Below the pieces are notes generated by a model, which searched no databases, was not told the origin of the DNA, and saw only the letters and a list, made by a program, of their open reading frames with translations. From Atriophallophorus winterbourni (Eukaryota > Platyhelminthes > Trematoda > Plagiorchiida > Microphallidae): a stretch of 64,000 nt of DNA. The position numbers and the translations under genes are program-made. Position 1 is the stretch's first letter. The number at the start of each line of letters is the position of its first letter. The stretch covers positions 186,001 through 250,000 of the forward strand of contig JACCGJ010000605.1 of the NCBI GenBank assembly GCA_013407085.1. Reading direction: 5' to 3'. Below are positions 26,601 through 39,000 of the stretch, piece after piece.

Positions 26601-29600
26601 ACCTGCCTAGCAATGTGCTAAAGTAAATCGACATGAGCACCTGCCTGATGAGAAATGAAAAAATACTTACCTGACTAATCAGATCTTTCCAATCTTTGAC
26701 CAACGTGACTGTTCGTCCTGCACTATCCGTGTAGTCAGTCAGTATGAAGCATGCACCAATTGCCCACTGATCCAATTCCTGTAACGCCTCCCTGACCACG
26801 ACTTCTGATTGGGCCCTCTGGTTAAGAGCTTTGATCGCTTCACGTTGTGCGATAATACAGTTGGACACTTTCAACAAATCGCCCAGGGTTAATTTTTCCA
26901 GCCTGGTGGTCCGCGGCAAACCAATTAAATGAAACAATTCGATCCAGTGATCAAGGGATAACGCCTCCCCGCGAACTAATTTCAAAGCCGGCACCAATTC
27001 CTGAAGTATATAGTCAAGCACACACGAGTGTTAGATTGATTAGGTATGAGCGGTTCTAATTTGCATATAACATAATATTGGATATTGTAAGACGTAATAT
27101 AAAGGTTTCAGCATACAACTAGTTACATTAGGGTTAACGGCTCTACAAACGGATAGAATGTGTTCAGCCAGCTTGCTATTTCGTAATTTTAAGTTTGGAT
27201 ATTTTGTTAAACTACCGTTCACGGTTTTTAACTATCAAGTTAGGATTATTTTGAAACCAAATACAACAATCATTTGTTTGTGAAACACGAACAAAATTAC
27301 TGAGAGCATGTCAAATGTCAAAACAGCGTTCTAAATTCACTTGAATGTCCATTTAAATGCCCACTAGGTTTAGTATTACTAAAAAGATAGTATGGATAGC
27401 TCATACTAGTAAAATCGTTTCAGGTTAAAAAAAATATGTGTTCCGGTATTCATCTTAACGGTGTTCTCATAGTAGACCCCGGCAAAGTTCTGCACTGCAG
27501 CGAATGTTGTACCTAACTGCAAGGAACCCCGGATGCTCCGGTACGCGATAATGTGATTGTATAACAACGTGTTATGATATTTTGTTGAATGTACAAGAAC
27601 GTTTCCATGGTTAAGAATTTCTAGCTATAGCACCTTTGTGACTTATTGTATTTTAGCGGACTCAGAGTTTAAATATCCTTCTCGTGTTTACAAATTGTTC
27701 ATGGCGATCGGTAAAATGAAACAAACCGATTTCTCATATCTTACAATAGAAGTTCACGGTGTGTGTGCACCGGTTTTCACTTCGATCAGTTTAGTCAAGT
27801 GATTTCATACCCACCGGTTCATTATGAGCCCTCGATACGCTGGGTCGTTTATACCAACATCATCCAATCGCACGTCTTTCAATAGCTGACATCCTCCACG
27901 TGCGTCTCCCTTTCCGAATGGCTGTCATTTGAACCGTTCTGTTCTAATTCTTCCGTAACCCAAATATCAGTGGGCTTACGCTCGCTGTCTTCAACATTTT
28001 GCATTTCCGGCATGCATTGTGCAGAGGGTGGTTCTCTGCGGGTCATTCGTGAGCTCCTAATGAATACACTTCACTAATTCACTTCACAGCCCTTACCACA
28101 CAATTTGCCCAATAACATGCATACTGCTGCCTGTCATCGGTCGACTAGTAATTTTTTGAGCTAACTACGCACTCAACAAATCGAGTTATGAATAATGTAG
28201 TACAGTGTCCGGAGAGATGAGAGCATTTTTGAAACTGGCCCTTCCTCAAACTTAAAAGCAGAGATATACAGTTGACTCTAAATAGTTCGTTTAACCGATC
28301 GAGCGAAATGCTTTACAGTCGCAGCGTTTTAATTTAGACAAAGAATAATATTTGTGTAGGGATACTCTTCACGATAACACAAACCCATTCGAAAGCAACT
28401 CACGAAGCCATCGTAACTGTAATACTTCAGCTTAAAATCCATTTGGTAGACTGTGAGTGAAAGTAACAAACAACGATAGGGTAGCTAATGGATGGCAAAG
28501 TTCGAACGAGGTTGAATGTTTAGAACTTACGCGATAGCTATCGATTTCTTTCTGCAGCCGTGCAACCATCAAATTCACCTCACCCGCTCGCAGTCTATTG
28601 GACCAATTGGTCAGGAATTCTTCGAACAGACAAATTTTTCCCCTTTAAACGACAAACATCGAGGGGTAATAGGCAGACATTGTTTAGATTCCGTAATGTT
28701 TTTATTGCTAGACATTTAGCTGTTGATTAAATTTCATCGAAAAGGATTATTATGCTTTTAGACATTCCCAATCTTAACCATGTTTTATTAATTTAATTAG
28801 GATTTTTGCGTAACTTAAGATAAATGGATTACAAGGTAAACAGAGTTATACTTGAGTGCTACTGTTGCATAGGGTTCGTACAACGAACCACGATGTTCAA
28901 ACACAGAATCACAAAGTGATTCGTGGTCAAGCTCTCAAGGCGTTTATGGATGACAAAAGTGATGTGTTGCTCGGGGGACTACAAGGTAAATTATTCACAT
29001 GTAACCAGAGCACACATTGGATTAAAGCCTATGTATTGTTTTCCGAATGTTTTAAAAAGCAAACATTTGTGATAGTTTAGAGTGTTTTCTGCTCTCCATG
29101 TAAATCTTATTACTGTCCGCATAGGATTCGACATGTATGGAATACTACGAAAATAGCTAGGAAACTGACGAGACATTTCCTTTGGAATTTTTTTGACAAT
29201 TACATATTGTATTTTCCAAGATGGTAACAACACGATAAATGTTGCAATTTGATAAAATTAGTTTCACAGTATTACAAGTATTTGTTTACATTAATTAGCG
29301 AAATATATTCGATACATCCCAAGAACCACTTCTTAGGCACAAATATTCCATTTTGGTTGTACAGATACTAGAGAGTGCATACAGTCATTCTGTTTCTACT
29401 CTCCAGTAACACATTTCATGCCTGCGCCGCTTATTGAAGCACTAACATTGGCAACCGACGTTTGATTCAATTAACCACTAAATATGCAAACCAATAAAAT
29501 TGCAACTACTACATCGTACGCAACTTCTGTCGAGCTAAACCAGTTATTTTCTCTTAAAATGTTTTCACATGTCTCGATCACTAAAAATCAAGAAACTTTC

Positions 29601-32600
29601 TACACTTGGGTGAAATTATGGTACTTTAGCACGCTCTAATATTTGGCAATAAACCCTAGTGGGTTAATATAGTAATAATGTTGCTAAACTTGGCCAAAAA
29701 GTTTACGCTCTCCGTGGTGTGATATATACATCGGGCTATGTAGGATTAATGCTGGCTTACCCACATTTAATTTGTGATGGTCAATGAAAACATTTATAGT
29801 CTGGCATTTCAATACTGGTGTGATTCATGCAAGTGTCCGCAGCAAACATGTCAACCAAACCACTAATTCAATATTATGCCGTCTAAACACAGAAAATAAT
29901 TCGGTCGTGAAATGAACCTCGGAGAGATCTCCGGAGCGGATTTTCAATTACGTTGCATATTGCAACAACTTCGACACCTCAATGGCGTCCTAGTACACTT
30001 AAATTTGTTCGTTCGATGTCGCAGAACAGGAGAGCGTTTGCTGCGCAAACAACAGCTACTTCTCCAGTTTAGACTGGTCTAGTTTCTTTGCAACATAGAA
30101 GAAAATGACGAGACAATAAATAAACAAATGAGAGAAATTAGCAAGCAACCGGTTAGAGCTAAACCTGGCACTGTTCTCCTCACTAAGAGAATCGGTGCCG
30201 CGGTGGATACACGTAAACGAAAGCTAGAGGTGCCCTTAATATTTAATGTTTGCTTGTATAAACAAATTAAAATCAGCAAATTTGCTAGGAACTGTTAGTT
30301 ATGCACATGTGAAAGACATAGCTAACCTTTACCACATTCACTTAGATGGGATTAACGTGGATACATGCTGTGCTGGGAGAATAGGCTAAACAATCTCGGG
30401 TTGGCCTACGCGACGTGATTCTCCTCGGTTTCTATAGGCTGTTTGTTTGTATGGCCAATTAGTTGAGGTGGATGGAGTGCAGCGTTATGGAAATCGATCA
30501 AATGATCGACGTCTTGCTGACCTGACTTGACACCCACGACGGGCTGCTTCGTGGTAAGGTCAACGACGGGTAATTGGTGAAATGATACCTAGTTATGTCC
30601 CCTATACTAACTAGTACCATTGATCGAACGAAGAATCAATAATTTTGGAACGAAACGTCCGACAAAACAGATCTAAATGATTGCATGCAAATTTGTTTCA
30701 TTATTATGACAAAACTATCGGTTCTAAACATATCGAAATGGCGCTAAATAATAATTGGAATGAAATCAGCATACGTGAGTCTACACATCAACGTATTATC
30801 TATTATTTGAACACCCGATATAAAGGTAAAGTTAATCTTTGGGTTGCAATTGTAGCTCTGCAATTTTATTTCGAATTTAAGCATTACGCCAAAATCAACT
30901 TTGACCCACTTGAATGAAACCCAATCTTCCTCCGCCAGGACATCGAGTTCGTTGAGGAATGTTTCGAGCAATGACCACATTTCACGTTGTTTATCCAAAT
31001 CTGAGCTGATTTGTTCTGCTATTTCAAATTTGGGAAGTTCCATTTCGAATTGTTTATAATCACGCCTGTAACAAAATGAAGAGATCTCATTCAACGGTTT
31101 TGAAATTTCGTTAAATTCGATATTCTTCTCAAACGGAAACTCACATCAAGGTTTCCCTGACCACCTCAAGTCCAGCAAACTCTGCCAGACGTTCGTTAAC
31201 GTCCTTGATGGCAGCTCGACATCTTTCATGGTCCCCATTTTGAATAGTTTCACCGGAAGGCTTGAACTGATTCCAGTGACTTACAAATTTGTCAAGCGAA
31301 TGCAAGTAAGCCTTTGCACGTGATTCCAAATTAGATTTCATTACCTGTTTAATTAAAAAGTAAGTAAATTGACGTTAAACGCAGCTGCGTCAGCTTTAGT
31401 TTATATAAGCAATAGGTCGATAGCCCATAGGTGCCCTGTAGATTAGACCTTTAATCATAAGATTCGGAAAATACAGATGGCTTATCTACTAGTAAATAAA
31501 ATGTCTTAATATCTTTCGCATCTGCTCACCACATACTATTAATCACATGGAAGCTTATCAATAAAAATGTTTTCAATCACGTTCCGTGTTGCCGTAGGCG
31601 ATTGACGTCATATTCGGAAATTTTATTCAACTCTAACGTTTGAATCAGAATCTCATTAAAACCTTAGGCAAGTGAATAACCTGAGCATTCCTTCCAACAA
31701 AATTTGATGAATATGTCTTCAATTTTCTCACCTCCAGCTGTTCGTTCATGATGAGTCGGAAGCTTTCCATCATCAAATTGAACTTTTCAGCCTTCGCTTT
31801 AGTAGCTCCCAGAGCTTGAACCCCGTTACCAGAAACTCCGCGTAGCAAGCGATCTTTCGCCTCGGCGCTGGACAATTGCTCGTTCAGTCTTGACCGGGAT
31901 TTAACGAAATCATTTTCCAACGATTTCGCTTCCGTTAACTCGTCAACTGTTTGCGGTCGTCGAGTGAGCTTTTCTAGTGCATCTGTGGAGTAAAGAGTAG
32001 CAAGCGATACTTAGCAGCTATTACTACACCAAAAGGAGAAATTGTCAACTAACGGAATGATTTTATATGGAATCAGTTCTATCGATATCTTTGGCATCAA
32101 GATGGATATCAACAACGCAGTGCATCATGATTTGAATAAATGCCAAAAGTACGAAACGATCCAGCATATTTCATGAAAGCACTGCTCATAACGAACCTTT
32201 TACCATTCAGAGGTAAGTATCGGGTTGATAGTTGGCTGTGTTCTAGCTTCTTGCCAACCCGTAATCCGAACTTCGAACGAACAAATTAACAATATCAGTA
32301 GATCCCATATCGTTAAGTATTTTCCAATGTTCAGTTCGATGCTGTTAGATTTTTACTTATTTCTGTTAAATTTCTATAGTTTGCTGCCACGAAAAGTGAA
32401 GTTGAAATAAGTCGATAGAAATTACCATAACTAATGCGTATCAACGGCATGAAACCGCCTGGAAAGAAGTTTTGTTGATGATGTCATCCAGCTTGATGCT
32501 GAGACGTCCAACACCAATTACGCAAGCTCGGCGAACAACATTTGAACACAGTCCACATCCTGAGCTACGAATATTTTCCTCTATTGCTGAGCATGAAACC

Positions 32601-33063
32601 TTCATGTTGTGTGTGTGTGCACGTAATGGAATTGAAGGCAAATATAGATTTTTAATGTTATTTTAAATTTTCACTAAATGAACCATTTAAAATACATTGG
32701 ATTCACGTAACGAAAACAAACGAAGATTAACCTGTCAAAAACGCATCCGCCGCAACCAAATCCCCGTGAACCGATCGGCGAAGACAAGTTTGTAGAGAAT
32801 CGAACAGGTTTTGCAACAGTCCCTCAATGACCATTTTCACTGGCAAACAGTTGACTCGAATGCAATCTATTTTGATCTCGTTTGGCAATTTTTCAGCATC
32901 TCGACCACGCGTTTTCAACGCCTATGATGATTAGGATGGAAAATAAAGTGCAACGATGATATAGCCATAGGAATCCTTATGGATTATCTAACCATTTTCA
33001 TTATTGGCATCAACCAGGGTAATATTTGCTATACTAGTTTAAGTTTGATATACATTCATCATT

Positions 33064-33097
<34 letters not shown>

Positions 33098-36000
33098 TCA
33101 CCATCCCCTAAATCAACTATTCACGCGACTACCACCCAGAACCAGCCGGAGTCACGACTATACAGTACATATTCCCGACTCGAGACTAAACTGTCGAAGG
33201 TACTTTTGTTCGGTACGTGTATGCTTTACCTGGAACTACCTACCTTGTAACGTTGCACATTCACCCAACTTGGATATATTCAAATCGAATTTGGACAATT
33301 TCATGTTGACCAATCCAAACTTTGAACCCATATATTTTACACCATAAAAGCTTTGAACTTTGAAACCAGTTTTTGTCCAATGGGTTTTTACTTGATTCCT
33401 GAACTGCTCAGTAAGCAAACAAATCCCGTTTTTCTACCCATGTTATTCGTAATTCCCATATTATTCTGTGGATTTTGTCAAGCAATATGCTTTTTAGACC
33501 ATTAAAATTGAATTGAATTGAATTGAATCATCATTATCATCATCACCACCATCATCATCATCATCAGGGACAGCAGTGCACCGTTATCGTGCACCGAGTT
33601 CATAACTATAATACAACCACAACATGTTAAACTCCTAAAATGATGGGAATGGCGGGACATTCAAAGCAACTGAACCTGTAGGAGATTAGTTACAGACGCA
33701 CTGGGATGACGCGCCAACACCTCGATTCAAACATGGATTCAATCAAGTGTTGTAAACGAGTGGAGCGACATGGCATGATAGATTCCTTGCGAATTTCACA
33801 GTCACGCATCATAGCAAGCATTACATGCCACTCCACTTGACAACATAAAATATTAATCAAACACTCGAAAAAGCTATCAACAGCATAAACGCAACTTAAC
33901 ATGATTTTGAACCATATCACTTAGAGCAAGAAGCCATTGCTAATAAAGATTTCTTCGACCCCAACCTGGGTCCATCCAACTGCAGCTGTTTAACAGTCAA
34001 AGTCTTCATTCGCTTGAGCCGAGTCGGAGTCTGGCCACCATTCCGAGTTCTCCGAAAGCTAACAACATAACAGGAAACTTGAATCGAGAGAAATGATACA
34101 AAGAGCTCCATCATCATAATCAGCCACAAACTCTCTCACCACCGACCTCATCCAATCATCAGCATCCTGTTATATGAGGCAAACTCAGTTGACAGTCACG
34201 ACGTCGCAAGTTCACTCACCCGAAAATTTCTCTCGAAATCAGCCAACTCACGACAGTGCGAATCGATTAAGCTATCAAGATTGAGATTACTAATGATGAC
34301 CCAATTTCGAAACGGTTCAACGCAAGCTTCTAGGCGTGCGAAGAGTAACTCCGCTTTGCGGTAACACATTTTCAAGCCAGCCGCGTGACTTTCCACAATC
34401 GAAGGGAATATTAAATCCGTTTGGACTTCATCCGCTTTACTGGCATATTCCCCAACACCACGAAAAACAACAGGTATGCCAATGAATTTTCGTAATTCTC
34501 GATAGTATTTGGCTTTGATCTGAAAATCAAAATCAAATGGAGATATGAACAACAACCAACAATTAGAATATTATCAGGATTACCCAAGATATTAATGGCA
34601 CAAAAATGTTGAATAGTGGTTTTCCAGGTAGAAATAGCCTCTTAGATGGTGAATTATATTCCTCTCGGTTTAACAATACTAACTCGAAATCCTGGTAATT
34701 AGTAGTTAACTGATGTAATATTGCAGATAGTGTGACGTTCCCTAAAGAACATTGTCATTTAACAGGTCTTAAATAACCCACAAAAGAACAGCCCCAGCTA
34801 CAACACCGGAGCAAGCAGCTCCGGAATGACCGAAGCAAAACCACAAGAATTCGAATTAATTAAAGTATTACACGAAAACGGTTGGATTGACAACCTATTC
34901 CGAAACGGAAACAACTGGATCACTTTGTTAGCAATTAAGGATACGCTTCTGACCGCCGAGCGTTGGTGACTGCAATCCGTGACATCAACGAAGCCAACTC
35001 ATCCTCCAGGAGGAGATAGTCGCATAAAAGTAAAGTAAAGCAAACGCGATTAGTGCGGCGAGGGTTCGAAAATAACTGGCTGTCACGAAATCCCCCGAGA
35101 AATTAGAGATAAGTGACAAATAGTGCGGATGCGATGTGCATTCGTCTATGAGAAATTAATTCGCATATTATTAGTATATGTGATACTTGATACTTGGTGT
35201 TTCCTTCATTCGTGTTACCCCGAAATGTGTGCTATGTTAGTCGTCAGAGAGCCCTTGATTATTAATTTTCACTAGTATACATCACACACTCTAAAAGATG
35301 CAAGGAAATATCTTTTCATTTCGTAAACGAATACGCGAATGAGTTGAAGTGTACACATTTAATCGCACACGTGGTTCGTTAAGGATAATTCACTAGTGTT
35401 ATTAATTTGTTTGTCCTAGTTGCACATCCACCTAATACTCAACCTACCAAATAATACCGTTTAGATGACACGATTGCTTACTTCTTCGAATGGTGGTTTA
35501 AAGCAGAGTTGCCCTTGCTGGAATGCCATATCCACTCGAATTTCTGTCGCACGTTCACTTAATTCATCTAGTCCGCGGCGATATTGATGATCAAGCGCTT
35601 TGTACAACTGTCTGTCTAGATGTGAACACCAAGGGGCCATGTGGTCGGATGGGTATCCTCCTCGCGTAGAAAGGTCACTCAGAATGTAACGAATTTGTGC
35701 CAAGTCTGCACGCCATTTTGCCTGATTCGTTAGCAAATCGGTATCGAAGAGGTTGACGATCTGCAAGATGTAGGATGGAGTAACTATGATGAGGAAATGT
35801 AGCAATATAACATTAGTGTGTAAGCAATGCAGCATAAACGTCATCAGTGCGTGACATTTGAACCCAAATGAGAGGGAAATATAAAATGAATTTGCTAACC
35901 ATTGTTGGTTAAGGTTGGCATGACAAACCTGTTCAATCACATGTGCCCACCTAGATGTAGACGAGGTTAAACCCATGGGCTTAAACAAAACATCCTCATT

Positions 36001-39000
36001 TGGATGCATTTCAATTACACGCGCACCAACCACGACCGGTTTCTTGCTGTTTGACCTCATCCGGTAGAAACAGTGGGATCGGGAGATGATAAGTGTAAAC
36101 AGAACAAAACCGGTCATGGTATACGTGTAATGGAAAAGGGAATATAATGATCGATTTTCAGTGACATGTGTGGATGATGTGAATGCAGTGTGTTCAAACT
36201 GCTTGTCGAAATGACAATGAAGATGCTTACCATCTATTATTCATTGTAGAGGAATTTTTGGGGTAGATTCGGGAGAAATAATAAGCAGTGTGATGTCTTA
36301 CAGATAACAAAATATCAATATGTTCCATCCAAATTTTGATGTAGCTTCGATGCTTCGCACCAACTCCGTACACAAGCTTTCCAAACCAGGTTTCTGCCGG
36401 ATAACATAACTATGCGTCATGTTCTCATAGATGGTACGTCGACCACATGCAAATGGGATATTGACAATCCTAATCCGGGGAACCTAGCGTCTGGTTTTTA
36501 CAAAGTATGCCCAAAAACTTCCGTGAATATATTCTGCGTTGGATGAGTTTGTTGGTTTGCATACACATTACTTTCGCCATGATTAAAACTGGTGTTTCTT
36601 AGGAAAGGATAAGGTAGCATTGTATATGCGAATTTGATGGAGCATAAGATAAAATGCTGTGATCACTTTCTACGAAGTTATATAATACAACACTGCAAAA
36701 ATCATTCCGATACTCAAAATTCTTTACCTACAACAACAACAAATTGAGGATTTGAATCGAAAATTACACTAGGATAAAGATATCCGCGAGAACAATGGAT
36801 GATGTCCTGTCGGAAGAGCGTTTTTAGGCCAGTGAATTCCGTAGGACTACTCTTGATATAACAGTACATCTTGGCCTGGTTTGTCAAAGCTTTTAACGCG
36901 GCAGAATGTTGTTGGCATCCTTCGGTCAATGTCGACCGTACATCACAGGCGCATGACAGTTTTATGCTCTGCCGCGTCTCGAATGACTAATCAGTCCGAT
37001 TCGGTAGGAATAATCTCTCTCGTAGAGCTCAAAGCGATAGGAAATACTCGGTCGACGGCGAGATCTACGATCAGCAGCCGAGAATAGTTACTGTAATAAA
37101 ATTATGCAGTGAACTGTTGTGCTTATCCGATGATGTGTGCCTACATTCTTTGCTATTTTACATAACATATTTTTACTACACAAAAATTATACCGGTGCTC
37201 AACCGCTTATGGAGGAATAGCATTACTTACCACCCATAGTTCCCTCAATGTTTTTCTACGAACTAATTCAGATTGCTTACTCTAGTCCGGTAAAGACTGC
37301 TTTATTAAATTCAGTCAATACGAAACAGTAGGTGGACAGTAAACAATGAGTGGTAACCCACCTTCTCGATTATATCGAAGTGAACTTTTCGAAGCTTCCG
37401 GTTTTCTGTCATCAGGTCTCGTGAAGCGTTTTGCAATTTTTCTAGATACATCTCAACCTCTGTAGTCTGGTCCCAGCTAATCATATTTTCTGAATCTTCC
37501 AATTTCGTTCCGGATTTGGGGAATTTAATAAGTCTTTCAAACGCCAATGCAGAATTCAGCATTAGGGTTTGTTGACAAGGAATCATTTGGCTGTCGATGG
37601 AGTTGTAAAAGTGAGCCACCTGTAATGAAACGAACCGTCACTTGGTAAAAGTAAAACGCCAGAGGTTTTACATGGTAAAATTATACTCATTCCTACTCCA
37701 CTGACGCGAATATATTAGTACATCACTTAGCTAACGAGTTTAGTTATTTTCTTTTTTACTGCAACGGCACTCTGAAGATTTCTCTGATGCAAAACTATAA
37801 TCAGCGAAAATATCGGATCTCTGTAGTTGACCAAATACATAAAAGGGACGATAAAACAAGTGGAAGTATAATCACATGGTGTATTCATGCACAAAACAAA
37901 ATAACATAAAGTAACAACTGATGTGATTGCTTCAGTCGATCCTATAAATTAAAATGAAAGACGGGCGTGAAGTTCTAGTGTGATCTAGTTGTAATAATAA
38001 CGGTGTTGACCGTTTAATTTTTTATAGAAGATTAAAAGTGTCCAAAAATAAATGCGATGCAACTAGTCACGCGAGGACTATAACTGACGTTAAAAATACA
38101 CGTGCACTGCAATTTTATGAATCAATATTTGTATCAAGAAACCATTGAAAACTAGTCAAGACGATTTTGCAACACACCTGTTTCAATACAATCGCATGAT
38201 GGTACAGCTTCTCTGCTTGCTTGGCTGCATGAACAATTTTATTAGGCAGCGCATAACCGAGACCGGCTAAAAGTCTGACTTCACGTTGAAATTGTACCAG
38301 CCCATCGGGAAAACCAACAAGCAGTCGACCATTGGATTGCGATAAACTCAGCAGCTTTTCTTTAGGGTTCATTACCAGTGAATCCTGACGTTTCGAATCG
38401 GAAAGGCGCTTAAGTTGTTCTCTCGACCAGCTTTCGTATTGCTCTCGTCTCCACACGGTTATTTCTTCAAGCAAGTGTTCAGCAGTCTTGGGAAATATAA
38501 AAGCACCACATGGCATAACGGTAATTTTACGTTGGAGAGCTAATTTCCATATTCAGAATGTACCGACACTCATTCACGAGTCATTGAAGATGGGATTACT
38601 TATATATTGCTTCCATGTACTAAACGCATCATTCATGTAAAGACAACACAAGCACTAGTTAAAAAGGATCCTAACATAATGCGATGGTTTAGGCAACTTG
38701 ATGATCCATTGTGCGTAATGGTTACTGTATCTGAGCCACGCATACCAGGAATTTCGATGGGTAGAAGTCAAACGAACCCTGGTATCAACTTAGCACAATC
38801 CACTGCCTTATCGCTCAGGCTTTTTAGCTAAAGGCTTTGGCAGAGAAAATTAATTTTTCATCTTTCAAGGCATTAGCGACCTGATCGTTTCCAAGCTCGC
38901 ATAATCTACATATGACCACAAAAACCAACTCCATAGTGCATCGACGGTCGAATAAGATAAACAGGGTCTCCGAACTTGCTGTACAGCACAGGGCTGGTAG

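Larger units (their letters stand above)
32922..34219. other. DYNC2H1 intron 11
   Basis: Contains the CAT microsatellite, the non-LTR 3' end and a second (atc)n run near 33525-33570. The remainder, 33600-34219, is unassigned. Confidence 0.5.
35761..37361. other. DYNC2H1 intron 9
   Basis: Carries one hammerhead retroposon at its exon 10 end. The rest (36100-37361) is unassigned. Confidence 0.5.

Noticed and set aside
27757..27790. Possible hammerhead relic
   Set aside because: Only the helix III palindrome (accggt) and a GT-rich run are present; the core CUGAUGA and stem II are missing.
33050..33347. Histidine-rich protein start in the open frame that includes the CAT run
   Set aside because: The histidines are translation of a microsatellite; only the downstream part is a retroelement remnant.
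38720..38750. tRNA A-box-like word on the minus strand
   Set aside because: No partner B box; a chance match is likely.
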